A stretch of DNA of 39,238 nt from Candidatus Alloscybalousia intestinigallinarum (lineage in GTDB: Bacteria; Bacillota_I; Bacilli_A; RF39; UBA660): positions 1 to 39,238 of the forward strand of contig DVKF01000037.1 in NCBI GenBank assembly GCA_018716115.1, read 5' to 3'. The position numbers and the translations under genes were made by a program. Shown here in pieces: positions 15,649 through 23,728 of the stretch; position 1 is the stretch's first letter, and every line of letters starts with the position of its first letter. Under the pieces are notes generated by a model, which was not told the DNA's origin, ran no database searches, and saw only the letters and a program-made list of their open reading frames with translations.

Positions 15649-17376
15649 TTAAGAAAGAGCTACCATATATGGATTAACCTTCGTTCCATCTCCCCCGGTA
15701 ATCAAGATATCAGCGCTCAGATTGACGACTGGGCGGACGCCGTACGACGCCGAGACCCAATACGCATGCAAGCTTCCAGTCGAATTGACGTGCCAGGCGT
15801 GCGCGGACGCATTAGACGAAGTGAAGTAATACGGCGACATTGTCCAATAAATTTGACCGGTATATAAATAGTATTCCGGATTAGCCGATAGATAAACACC
15901 ACCCGCAAAAGCTGCTTCATCAACCGTAATTAATCCAACTGGATAAGTAAGCTTTCCATTTCCTTTTTCTGGACTCACTGTAAATTTATCACTATCTTGA
16001 CTACAAGATAAACTGGGTTGCTTCTGATTTAACACTCGGTAGTACGGACTAAAAATCGTCGTTTTAGAAAACGAAAAGCCATCTCCAGAGGTAAAAGTCC
16101 GATCATTACAGAATACTTCATCACTTAAATATGATGCATAACTCACTCCATTACTATCCTGTTTATTTTGAATGTTCGTTAGATACCAACTATCAATTTT
16201 TCCCTTAATGGTTGAATCACTAGTATTATTTAAAAGGGAAGGATAATTGACTGAAGAATAAGTAATATAATTTACTTTCGCACTAGTTGGACTATTATAG
16301 CCCTTTAATCGCAATAAAAAGTCACAGGTTCCGTTTTCGGCAGTGCTTAAGCAAGTATAAGGATAACTTGCTATCGCCTCTTGATTCGCACTCTCCCACG
16401 TACCAGATATTTTATTTCCATTTAAGGTAAATTTCCTCGTTTCTTCATTAAAACTATAAGAATCACTATAATAATAAACGTTATTATCAGAAATATTGAT
16501 ATAATTTACTTGGGTCGTATCCTCTTTCAACTGAAAATTCTCATGATATTTATAACCAACATAAGTAGGATCAAAGTATTTCGAATTATATTGACTAGTT
16601 CCAATCGAAGTTGCACTTCCTGTTGCATTAGTCGAAGTACCAGAATAAATTAAGCGAATACTTCCATTTCCATTTATTCTTACTATTCGCCAAATAAAAC
16701 CGGCAAAAGATAAATAATTATTCTCTACTGCGCCCCGATAAAAATAAGATGTTCCATCATCATCGTTCGTTGCGTATAATCCAATTTCTGAATCCAATGA
16801 TTCCAAAACTTTATAAGTATAACGAATAGCTTTAGTTACTTTATAGGTTGTCGTTGTTCCAGATTGTACTTTTTCATATGCTTTTATTTGATACATTGTC
16901 GTACAATCTCTATAGGTACCAGTCGTTGAACCACAAGTATAATAATTGATATATTCATCACTTAAGTCATTATTATTATAATCGGTTAAAGTAAACATAC
17001 CGGTTGTAGAATTAAAAGTATAGCTTTTTCCTAATGTAAAATGAGCGGTTGTAGAAATAACCCCGTTTGTAGTATTAGACACTTCAGTAGTAGTCTCTTG
17101 GAAAGTAATTGTTGGCGCAGTTTGATTAGTGGTAGCATTCCCCTTAGATTCAATATAAGTCTTAGCTTCTTCAGGAGAAGATGCATAATTTTCCATCACC
17201 AACATACAATCACTCAATTTGGTAATCCCATTTTTTATACAGTAATTATCTTCTGGAACTACAATGGATACTGGAAAACTACTTTCCGTAGTAAAATAAG
17301 CAGTAGAAATATTAAAGGATAAGAGTACTCCCAAAAAAATAAGAACCAAACCAAAAAAAATCAATTTTTTTACCAT
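15649..17376 (-). CDS. DGR target: exported variable surface protein
   Basis: The 575-aa protein has a signal/anchor helix at residues 4-26 followed by AYFTTES, a SipW/TasA-type processing context. The body is Thr/Ser/Asn/Tyr-rich with paired Cys (for example YTCGSTTGTYRDC). The C-terminal domain carries the variable repeat at about residues 513-549 (SPYYFTSSNASAHAWHV ... YGVRP) and ends GGDGTKVNPYMVAL, a pattern of Firmicute surface proteins probably folding like the C-type-lectin/FGE scaffold used by DGR targets; the fold is inference. Eleven VR residues differ from the template: mostly Asn to Tyr, His, Ser or Thr. The ligand is unknown. RBS GGAGGAAG precedes the ATG. It lies 24 bp downstream of the small TasA-like gene and heads the DGR operon with it. 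Confidence 0.92.
   Translation of the reverse strand: MVKKLIFFGLVLIFLGVLLSFNISTAYFTTESSFPVSIVVPEDNYCIKNGITKLSDCMLVMENYASSPEEAKTYIESKGNATTNQTAPTITFQETTTEVSNTTNGVISTTAHFTLGKSYTFNSTTGMFTLTDYNNNDLSDEYINYYTCGSTTGTYRDCTTMYQIKAYEKVQSGTTTTYKVTKAIRYTYKVLESLDSEIGLYATNDDDGTSYFYRGAVENNYLSFAGFIWRIVRINGNGSIRLIYSGTSTNATGSATSIGTSQYNSKYFDPTYVGYKYHENFQLKEDTTQVNYINISDNNVYYYSDSYSFNEETRKFTLNGNKISGTWESANQEAIASYPYTCLSTAENGTCDFLLRLKGYNSPTSAKVNYITYSSVNYPSLLNNTSDSTIKGKIDSWYLTNIQNKQDSNGVSYASYLSDEVFCNDRTFTSGDGFSFSKTTIFSPYYRVLNQKQPSLSCSQDSDKFTVSPEKGNGKLTYPVGLITVDEAAFAGGVYLSANPEYYLYTGQIYWTMSPYYFTSSNASAHAWHVNSTGSLHAYWVSASYGVRPVVNLSADILITGGDGTKVNPYMVALS
15729..15838 (-). repeat. DGR variable repeat (VR)
   Basis: 110-bp copy of TR inside the target gene. 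Relative to TR the coding strand shows only substitutions of A (to T, C or G): 12 of 28 template adenines changed, 0 of 82 other bases. The changes hit 11 codons, nine of them Asn codons in the template and two ACG. The 3' end is GC-rich and invariant apart from one A (ACGGCGTCCGCCCAG), as expected of an initiation-of-homing region. It ends 26 codons before the stop codon. Confidence 0.95.
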
Positions 17377-17400
17377 ATACTAGCTTCCTCCTATTTCCCA

Positions 17401-17913
17401 TTAAGCTTGAACTGCCTCAAGATATACTTTGGCGTTCACTGTTTCTTTTAAACCACTAGGAACTTTAACGTACACTTTAAATTCCCTAGTCGCTTCACTC
17501 GTATCAAAAGTATATTCTAAACTAGTAATACTAGATAAATATTCCCCAGTAGAACTACTTGTATTTCCTTCTGAATCAATATAATAAAAGAGCCCATTCG
17601 AACCTTCTTCATTTTGAATAGTTAACTGATACTTAACAGGCACACCAGTAACAGCATTGTCTTTCGTATTCGTTACTTTAATTCGAAAATAAGCAATGTT
17701 ATTCTCTACATAATTAGGATTAGAATCTACTGTTACTTCACAAATAACTTCCCCTGTTGCCATACCTTGTACAACAGATTGACTAGATGATGTAAAATAA
17801 GCATATGACTCTTTTAAAATGAATACAATCAAAAACAAAATAAAACAGGCAATCATTACACTTTTTATTCGCCATCTATCCTGCTTAAACAATAACGCTA
17901 AACCTCTTTTCAT
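17401..17913 (-). CDS. TasA/camelysin-like exported protein, DGR operon
   Basis: The 170-aa protein has a basic start, one strong helix (residues 18-34) and then ESYAYFTSSSQS, the cleavage context typical of SipW-dependent TasA/camelysin-type proteins. The remaining roughly 130 residues are beta-rich (FRIKVTNTKDNAVTGVPVKY, REFKVYVKVPSGL). The next gene, the DGR target, has the matching AYFTTES context, so both are probably secreted by one route; a fibre or cell-surface scaffold for the variable protein is inference. No SipW peptidase gene is in the window. RBS AAGGAGG is 8 bp upstream of the ATG. It is the first gene of the operon. Confidence 0.72.
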   Translation of the reverse strand: MKRGLALLFKQDRWRIKSVMIACFILFLIVFILKESYAYFTSSSQSVVQGMATGEVICEVTVDSNPNYVENNIAYFRIKVTNTKDNAVTGVPVKYQLTIQNEEGSNGLFYYIDSEGNTSSSTGEYLSSITSLEYTFDTSEATREFKVYVKVPSGLKETVNAKVYLEAVQA

Positions 17914-18168
17914 CCCAATAACCTCCTTTATCGTTTCATTTTTCTAATTATTAATGGAAAAAACAGAAAGTATACATACTTTAAATAAAATTTGAAATAT
18001 TAATAATAGAACGTTTCAAAATAGAGAAAAAGAATTCTCATTTTCATAAAGTTTAATACTTTGCGAAATAGAATTTACTTAAAATTTTAGTGAAAAATAG
18101 CAGTTAAGTACATATCTTTCTATTTTTCCTACCTTCATATTAGCATATTTTGAAACTTTAATCTACTA
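17914..18168. other. Upstream region of the DGR operon
   Basis: This is where the operon promoter should lie. A weak candidate on the minus strand is TATACT (17974-17969) with TTTCAA 17 bp upstream. The left recombinase-like site is at 18043-18067, so sequence beyond it could be exchanged by recombination. No gene is seen. Confidence 0.35.
18043..18067. repeat. Recombinase core-like site, left
   Basis: TTCATAAAGT, 5-nt spacer TTAAT, then ACTTTGCGAA. The inner arms AAAGT/ACTTT are perfect inverted repeats, extended by TTC...GAA, as in tyrosine-recombinase core sites. It pairs with 21016-21040 on the other side of the integrase gene. Confidence 0.6.
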
Positions 18169-18176
18169 TTTTTTGA

Positions 18177-19760
18177 TTTGAGTTCCGGTATTTTACAGAA
18201 AATTTATATAAGGTCATAATAATTTTTAAGGTTTTGATAAAATTTTTCAAAATCTTATTTTAAAATTTCGAATTTATCCATGACAATATAGAACATCGTC
18301 AAAATGTTCTTTTTTCTATTATCCAATTAAGTAACCTTTTAGAGTTTTAATTCTAACTGTTTATATTTCTTTCTCTTTTCTATTCTTTGATATCCTTTGA
18401 TTCCTGTATGCACATATTTTAATATCTCACTAATTCCTCTTGATATCTGACTAAACCATACACATACTTTATTCCGTAACGATTTACTTCTTTCTAGTAT
18501 TTTGATTGTTAAAAGTTTTTTGTCCATATCTTCAATCAACATTCCTAAATGTCCCATATGCATCATCAACATTAAATTTAAGTTATTCATCGCTTTTAAT
18601 GTCCTCACTCGCATGTTTTCAAAATCATATTCTTGCTTTTTACTTCTAAAATACTCTTCTACCCTCCATCTATAAAAGTATAACCTTACTACCTTAATTA
18701 CATCTTCCTTACTATGTATATCTCTATTCGTCAGTAAAATCAATGGCCTCTCCTCACTTAATCCATACACAAATACCAATTCATAGTCTTTCTTATTACT
18801 TGGTAAAGTTACTTTAGTGTGGGATACTGATATTTCTACCTTTTCACCCTCAAACCATAATTCCATTTTTACTTTCCCTTTTCTCTTTAGTGCCTCATTA
18901 TATGCATTTTTCTTTCTTCCTTTAAATAGAAATATTCTCTTATCGTTCATTCTTATTACGAAATAGTTTCCACTTTTATCTATATAATCTATTATCTTAT
19001 TATCATCATATCCTCTATCAAATATCATGTTACATTTTCTATTTAGAACACTCATTACAGTATCTATGCTATCTATTGTATATTTATTTTTACTTATAAA
19101 ATTCTTACTCTTACAAGAATAAATTTCACTATATACGCTTATTGGTTGTTTTTCATTTTTCCCTAGTATTACCGCCTCACATACATGATATCCATTTACT
19201 ACTGTTTTATCTGGGTCTGATGCATCTATTATTTGATCTAAGTCTTCAAACTTCTTTCCATATCTTTTTGATATATCGCTATCATCAAATATTGATACTG
19301 CCTCATCAGGAAAATATTTTTTTACTTCATTTAGATAATTTTCTTTAATTACCTTTGCTTCTTCTTTATTTAAAGATTGTAGATTATCGCATAATCTTTC
19401 TATTGTATTTTTTAATTTTATAGTTTCATTTAACGATCTAGAAATTTCAGAAATTAAACAACTTTTACTTTTAGACAGTCCATATTGCATATCACTAATA
19501 AATTTTTTGCCCTGTTTATTTATTCCTTCTGATATTTTTTAGAAAAATTTAGAATTTCTCTTTTAGTTTCATAACAATCCATAGTATAATTAGTCATAGG
19601 AAAGCGCCTCCGTATTTTTTGTTTAGTATTGGTTTTTATGTTCAATTAAATTTTACTAAATTTTGGAGGTTTTTTCCTTATTTTTGTATCAAAAAAGTGA
19701 ATCTGTGGATAACACATTTTCACTTTTTCCTTTTCTCTCTAAATTTTACCGGAACTCAAA
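18177..19760 (-). mobile_element. IS4-type insertion sequence
   Basis: The 1584-bp element has ends TTTGAGTTCCGGTA (18177-18190) and its exact reverse complement (19747-19760), with further partly matching bases inward. It is flanked by an 8-bp direct target duplication TTTTTTGA (18169-18176 and 19761-19768). It encodes one DDE transposase on the minus strand. The 8-bp duplication and Y-x-x-R-W...E-x-x-F-R-x-x-K layout fit an IS4-group family (possibly ISPepr1-like). It sits between the DGR operon and the integrase gene, splitting the latter's upstream region. Confidence 0.9.
18339..19597 (-). CDS. IS4-family DDE transposase, frame split at an A6 run
   Basis: The main frame (18339-19490, 383 aa from an internal Met) has the DDE catalytic set: FDDSDI, MIFDRGYDD and YRWRVEEYFRSKKQE with VVNGYHV and LLTNRD around them. 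The true N-terminus is in another frame: an ATG at 19597 with GGAGG upstream reads MTNYTMDCYETKREILNFSKK, then a -1 shift in the run of six A (19535-19540) gives ISEGINKQGKKFISDMQYGL, the expected start of this family. Full length would be about 420 aa. The shift could be programmed frameshifting, an inactivating deletion or a sequencing error. The slip string TCTAAAAAAT is compatible with slippage. Confidence 0.8.
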
Positions 19761-19843
19761 TTTTTTGACAATTTTAGTGAAAAGATGGGAAAATAGTTGG
19801 AAAATTAATAGTCTAATAAATAGTCAAGAGGAGGAGAAGTTAT
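19761..19843 (+). promoter_or_regulatory. Possible promoter and leader of the integrase gene
   Basis: TTGACA (19765-19770) with GAAAAT 18 bp downstream could drive the integrase. The IS target duplication ends inside this -35, and the duplication has kept it intact. A strong GAGGAGGAGAAG ribosome binding site lies before the integrase ATG. Confidence 0.4.
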
Positions 19844-20956
19844 ATGGCTAGAAAAGGTGAAAGCATATTTTTAAGAAAGGATGGACGTTGGGAGGCTAGA
19901 TATTGTAAAGGTTACGATCATAATCATAAAATTGTTTACGGCTACTTATATGGAAAAAACTATTCCGAGGTAAAAAAGAAAAGAAATGAATTATTATTAA
20001 CAATGCCAACTTTAACTAAGAAAAAAGGAAAAAAAACGTTAAATGACTATATCGATTCATGGTTGTTACAGAAAAGAAACATTTTAAAGGAATCCACTTA
20101 TGCAAGATATGTTTGGGTAATTGATTCTCATATTAGACCATTTTTAGGAAAAATAAGAATTGATGAATTAAAAGAGGAAGATGTTGCTCGATTTATTTAT
20201 CAAAAGAAAAATTATGGGAATCTTTTAACATGTACAAATTTAGGTAGTAAAACATTAAAAGACATTGTCACTTTATTGAAACAATTATTACGATATAGTG
20301 GAATCGACTTGAAAATTGATGTTCCTAAAATTACAAGAAAAAAGATTGAGTTATTTTCTCACCTTGAACAACAACAATTAGAAAATTATTTATCTATGCA
20401 TTTAGATCCTATTCATATAGGAATTTTATTATCTTTATATACCGGTTTACGAATCGGTGAAATTTGTGCATTAAAGTGGAAAGATATTGATCTAGAAAAC
20501 AAAACACTTACGGTTTGCCATACAGTTTTACGGATTAAGGATACCAATAGTAAAGCAACGTCTAAAACAAAATTGCTTATGGCAAGTCCTAAGACAATAT
20601 TTTCTAATCGAGTGATTCCATTACCTTCTTTTTTAGTGACTATTTTAACTGCTTTAAGAATTCCTTCTGATGAGGCTATGTTTTTCTTGACTGCGTCATA
20701 TAGATTTATGGAACCACGTTCTTATTATAATCAATATAAAAGAATTTTAACAAAAGCCAATCTACCACAATATAAGTTTCATACTTTGCGTCACACTTTT
20801 GCGACTAGATGTATAGAACTTGGATTTGATGCGAAAACTTTATGTGAAATATTAGGACATTCCGATATTAAAATTACACTTTCTTTATATGTACATCCAA
20901 GTGATTGTTTAAAAGTTCAACAAATGGAAAAACTGACCTTGTTTCATTATAACTAG
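19844..20956 (+). CDS. Tyrosine recombinase / integrase
   Basis: The 370-aa enzyme has an N-terminal AP2-like arm-binding region (LRKDGRWEARYCKGYD), a SAM-like core-binding domain (about 65-165) and the catalytic domain with all six key residues: Arg in TGLRIGE (about 202), Lys in SPKT (about 249), HTLRHTF (His and Arg, about 312-315), His in LGHSDI, and the Tyr nucleophile in LYVHP (about 348). This architecture is that of Tn916-type and phage integrases, though no excisionase, relaxase or phage gene is nearby. Two core-like 25-bp sites flank the gene. It reads away from the DGR operon. Whether it moves a lost element or rearranges this locus is open. Confidence 0.92.
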   Translation: MARKGESIFLRKDGRWEARYCKGYDHNHKIVYGYLYGKNYSEVKKKRNELLLTMPTLTKKKGKKTLNDYIDSWLLQKRNILKESTYARYVWVIDSHIRPFLGKIRIDELKEEDVARFIYQKKNYGNLLTCTNLGSKTLKDIVTLLKQLLRYSGIDLKIDVPKITRKKIELFSHLEQQQLENYLSMHLDPIHIGILLSLYTGLRIGEICALKWKDIDLENKTLTVCHTVLRIKDTNSKATSKTKLLMASPKTIFSNRVIPLPSFLVTILTALRIPSDEAMFFLTASYRFMEPRSYYNQYKRILTKANLPQYKFHTLRHTFATRCIELGFDAKTLCEILGHSDIKITLSLYVHPSDCLKVQQMEKLTLFHYN

Positions 20957-21015
20957 TCTTATTAAGTGGTCAAAGTTCCCTTTTTTATTGTATCTATTAA
21001 AAATTAATATAAAAA

Positions 21016-21040
21016 TTCATAAAGTATTAAACTTTACGAA
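21016..21040. repeat. Recombinase core-like site, right
   Basis: TTCATAAAGT, 5-nt spacer ATTAA, then ACTTTACGAA. It matches the left site in both arms in direct orientation (21 of 25), while its spacer is the exact reverse complement of the left spacer (22 of 25 in inverted orientation). It lies 59 bp past the integrase stop codon. Confidence 0.6.
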
Positions 21041-21050
21041 AAATTTCACA

Positions 21051-21083
21051 AAAAAATCACTTGCTTCCCTTAGTGATTTTTTT
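21051..21083. terminator. Bidirectional terminator of integrase and kinase genes
   Basis: AAAAATCACT pairs with AGTGATTTTT over a 10-nt loop, with A/T runs on both sides, between the two converging genes. Confidence 0.8.
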
Positions 21084-21106
21084 ATTTATATATAATAGTA
21101 TTCTTA

Positions 21107-22285
21107 TCATTTAAGTGGTAAAATGATCGTAACCAATGTACCTTTCTTCCCGCTCGATTGATAGCGAATATCTCCCTTATGTAAACCTATAATCTCTTTA
21201 GAAAGGTTAACCCCAATCCCTGTTCCTTTAGGTTTAGTAGAATAAAATATCTCTCCTACTCTTTTTAAATTTTCTTTGGAAATACCAACACCATTATCAA
21301 CAACCTCAATTTTTACTCGCTTAGAAAAACAATGAGTACGAATTTCAATTTTAGTAGCCTTCGCTTCATAAGCGTTTTTAATCAAATTGATCAATACTTG
21401 TTTTAGCCTATCATAATCTCCCATCATATATAACTCATCTTGATAATGAGGAATAATCAACTTCACCTTATGTTGTTTCAAAACAGGTAACATGACATCA
21501 TAAACATCTTCAATTAATAAATATAAATCCAAAATATCTTTTCGAATATGAATATTCTTCATACTCATAAAATCATCCATCAACGTTAAAGTACGATCAA
21601 TTTCACTACGAATAATTGGAATATAACGAGAAACTTTATCCTCATCATGAACATCTAACATATCTAAATACCCTTTGCACACCGCAATAGGGTTCTTTAT
21701 TTCATGAGTAATTTTAAAAATACTCTTCTCTGTTTCCATATAATCTAGCGATAAATCCACATTTCCTAATTTCAGCAGGCGAAACATCACAACAAGTAGA
21801 AGACGGAAAAACAAAACACAAGCAAGCAAAACGAGAAAAGAATAGGCTAAATTCTCAAAATAATCCAAATAGAAAAAATAGAAAAGTGAAGTAAAAAAAG
21901 CCTTTTCAGTAATAAAAAGCGAAAGCATTTTCTGCTTTTTTTGATAAAAAATAAGATAAGTAAAAAAATAAGTACCATATTGAACAATTAACCATAATAA
22001 GGGAAAATCAACTAAGGTAAGAAGCAAAAGAGAAAAAAGAATCGATAAAATGAACGCATCATTCTCATGATACCGCAAATATCCAATAAAAATTACTAAG
22101 TCTAAGAAGAAAAACATCAAAAAGCTTCTACTATAAATCAATAAAATTGCAGAAAGAAAAAACAAAAATATCGTAAATAATAAATCTTTGTATTTCTTAT
22201 TTTTTAAATAAAAACTTACAAAGTTAAATGCAAAAACACTAAATAAACAGAGTATCCCAACTAATAAAATATCATAGAAAAACAC
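21107..22285 (-). CDS. KinB-like membrane sensor histidine kinase
   Basis: The 392-aa kinase has about six hydrophobic helices in the first 180 residues without a sizeable sensor loop, then a HisKA domain (ITHEIKNPIAVCKGYLDML, phospho-His near 194) and an HATPase domain with N box NLIKNAYEA, G1 DNGVGI, F box GEIFYSTKPKG and G2 GTGIGV. This membrane-only sensor layout resembles sporulation kinase KinB, which fits the spore coat genes next to it; the link to sporulation is inference. No response regulator is adjacent. The start is GTG with AAGG upstream. Confidence 0.85.
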   Translation of the reverse strand: MFFYDILLVGILCLFSVFAFNFVSFYLKNKKYKDLLFTIFLFFLSAILLIYSRSFLMFFFLDLVIFIGYLRYHENDAFILSILFSLLLLTLVDFPLLWLIVQYGTYFFTYLIFYQKKQKMLSLFITEKAFFTSLFYFFYLDYFENLAYSFLVLLACVLFFRLLLVVMFRLLKLGNVDLSLDYMETEKSIFKITHEIKNPIAVCKGYLDMLDVHDEDKVSRYIPIIRSEIDRTLTLMDDFMSMKNIHIRKDILDLYLLIEDVYDVMLPVLKQHKVKLIIPHYQDELYMMGDYDRLKQVLINLIKNAYEAKATKIEIRTHCFSKRVKIEVVDNGVGISKENLKRVGEIFYSTKPKGTGIGVNLSKEIIGLHKGDIRYQSSGKKGTLVTIILPLK

Positions 22286-22367
22286 ATATAATACCTTCTT
22301 TCAAGATAATTATATGTGTTTCAAACGTCGAATATTGTCGAAATCAGAAAGAATAACTAGAAATTTG

Positions 22368-22682
22368 TTATTTTAAATCATCAATATATTTTTTTAATTG
22401 CTTGCTCTCTGAGCCTAAAATAATTTTTAATTGATTATCAATTTCCACTATCCCTTTAGCACCCAATTTTTGAATGCCGTCTTTATTTACAATATCCACA
22501 TTGTGTAAAGTCACTTTAAAACGAGATAAATTAGTTTCAGTAGAAATAATATTATCTTTTCCACCTAAATATTCTACTAATTTATTCAACTCTAAATGAG
22601 CATCTTTCTTCGTTGACTTTAAAATAGCTAAAGCAATGATAATTAAAACCACTGCAATTATTATATATTGTATATAATCCAT
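22368..22682 (-). CDS. Membrane-anchored PTS EIIB-like protein lacking the active Cys
   Basis: The 104-aa protein has an N-terminal helix (residues 5-22) and one EIIB domain of the glucose type (LVEYLGGKDNI, VTLHNVDIVNKDGIQKLGAK, LKIILGSESKQL). The phosphorylated Cys of the family motif (HCATRLR) is Asn51 here (TNLSRFK), so it cannot pass phosphate in the usual way. No EIIC or EIIA gene is near. It may be a structural or regulatory relic. ATG with GGTGA upstream. Confidence 0.78.
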   Translation of the reverse strand: MDYIQYIIIAVVLIIIALAILKSTKKDAHLELNKLVEYLGGKDNIISTETNLSRFKVTLHNVDIVNKDGIQKLGAKGIVEIDNQLKIILGSESKQLKKYIDDLK

Positions 22683-22881
22683 CTATATCACCACACTCAT
22701 TATACTATAAAGAATTAGAAAAAGAAAGATGATAATTTTAGGCTATTCGTAATACACAAATTACCTCTTCGTTGAATATCTTATATTAGATATGGAGACT
22801 GGAAGACTGACAAGTCTAAAAAGTTAGTAACAAGTCTGCCAGATAAACATTATCGATTGTATTTAGAAGGGAGGGAAAACC

Positions 22882-23310
22882 ATGTGTCCAGAAGATAACA
22901 ACAAAACAAATGACCAATGCTGTCTAGCTACGATATTAAATGTTATTGTGACATTACAAAATAGAAGTGATAAATTTGATTGTTTAGCAGAAGGTTGTGA
23001 TCGACCATTCCTAGGCCCAATTCCAACTACTGTATGCTTCAATACAAGACCAATTAGCTTATATCGTTGCGCAGATGGAGGAATTTGGACTTTACCTTAC
23101 ACCTTAAATGGAGTACCAGGTACTAGTACAGTATTTAGAGTAGAAAATGTTGAAGGATGCTGTGCAACTTGCCGTGTATTAGCTGCAAATCCAGATACTA
23201 CAGCAATAGATAGCGCTCCATATGTTGGCACAGATTCATTCTTTACAATCAATCTAAATTGCGTAGGCGCTCTAAGATGTCTACCAGATACTTTCATCAA
23301 TTGTGTTTAA
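22882..23310 (+). CDS. cotZ: CotY/CotZ-family spore coat protein
   Basis: The 142-aa protein with 13 Cys matches the CotY/CotZ layout: an N-terminal Cys cluster (NDQCCLATILNVIVTLQNR), CFNTRPISLYRCADGG, the FRVENVEGCCATCRVLA block and the end FFTINLNCVGALRCLPDTF. These proteins build the crust or exosporium lattice by disulfide-linked self-assembly. Start ATG with AAGGGAGGG. It converges with another coat-type gene, so this is a small coat locus. This is the best single evidence that the organism makes spores. Confidence 0.88.
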   Translation: MCPEDNNKTNDQCCLATILNVIVTLQNRSDKFDCLAEGCDRPFLGPIPTTVCFNTRPISLYRCADGGIWTLPYTLNGVPGTSTVFRVENVEGCCATCRVLAANPDTTAIDSAPYVGTDSFFTINLNCVGALRCLPDTFINCV

Positions 23311-23316
23311 CAAAAC

Positions 23317-23340
23317 AAAGACCGTTACAAGCGGTCTTTT
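23317..23340. terminator. Bidirectional terminator between the two coat genes
   Basis: AAAGACCG/CGGTCTTT stem, 7-nt loop, T run on plus; it contains the stop codon of the minus-strand gene. Confidence 0.8.
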
Positions 23341-23645
23341 ATAATGATATCTTTTATCTCGATAATTGGAATTGTCACACCATCTATTGTCACAATACTA
23401 TTTTTCACTTTACCAGCTATTTTTGTATCATAATCACCGCGATTAGTCTTAATAATTACACCAATATTAAAAACATAACGACTACTTTTAAATAACTTAC
23501 GAAGCTTTTCTTCTACATTAACTTCTTCTAATACCTCTACTTGTCGATGATCTTCTTCATTATTCTTTACATAAAAAATGTTTTTATTATGAGTATTCTT
23601 TTTGGTAATACTATTTTTATAGATACTAGGTAATTCTTTTTTCAT
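23325..23645 (-). CDS. Probable spore coat protein, CotO-like
   Basis: The 106-aa basic protein has a Lys/Asn-rich N-terminal half with an acidic patch (EVLEEVNVEE) and a small beta-rich C-terminal domain (YVFNIGVIIKTNRGDYDTKI, IVTIDGVTIPIIEIKDIII) like that of CotO-type coat morphogenetic proteins. Similarity is weak and rests partly on the adjacent cotZ-like gene. The ATG at 23645 has GGAGG upstream; six more codons upstream are unlikely to be used. Confidence 0.5.
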   Translation of the reverse strand: MKKELPSIYKNSITKKNTHNKNIFYVKNNEEDHRQVEVLEEVNVEEKLRKLFKSSRYVFNIGVIIKTNRGDYDTKIAGKVKNSIVTIDGVTIPIIEIKDIIIKDRL

Positions 23646-23728
23646 ACCCTGAATCCTCCTCAAAATATCTTATGCGTTACCGTAATATTTTTAACCATTT
23701 TTTCCATAATAAAAAAAGAGGGATGATC

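Noticed and set aside
15717-15923. 68-codon open frame inside the target gene
   Set aside because: Shadow frame of the GC-rich VR region in the target gene.
19844-20956. Prophage or conjugative element marked by the integrase
   Set aside because: No excisionase, relaxase, capsid, terminase or conjugation gene is in the window; the neighbours are ordinary chromosomal genes and the DGR.
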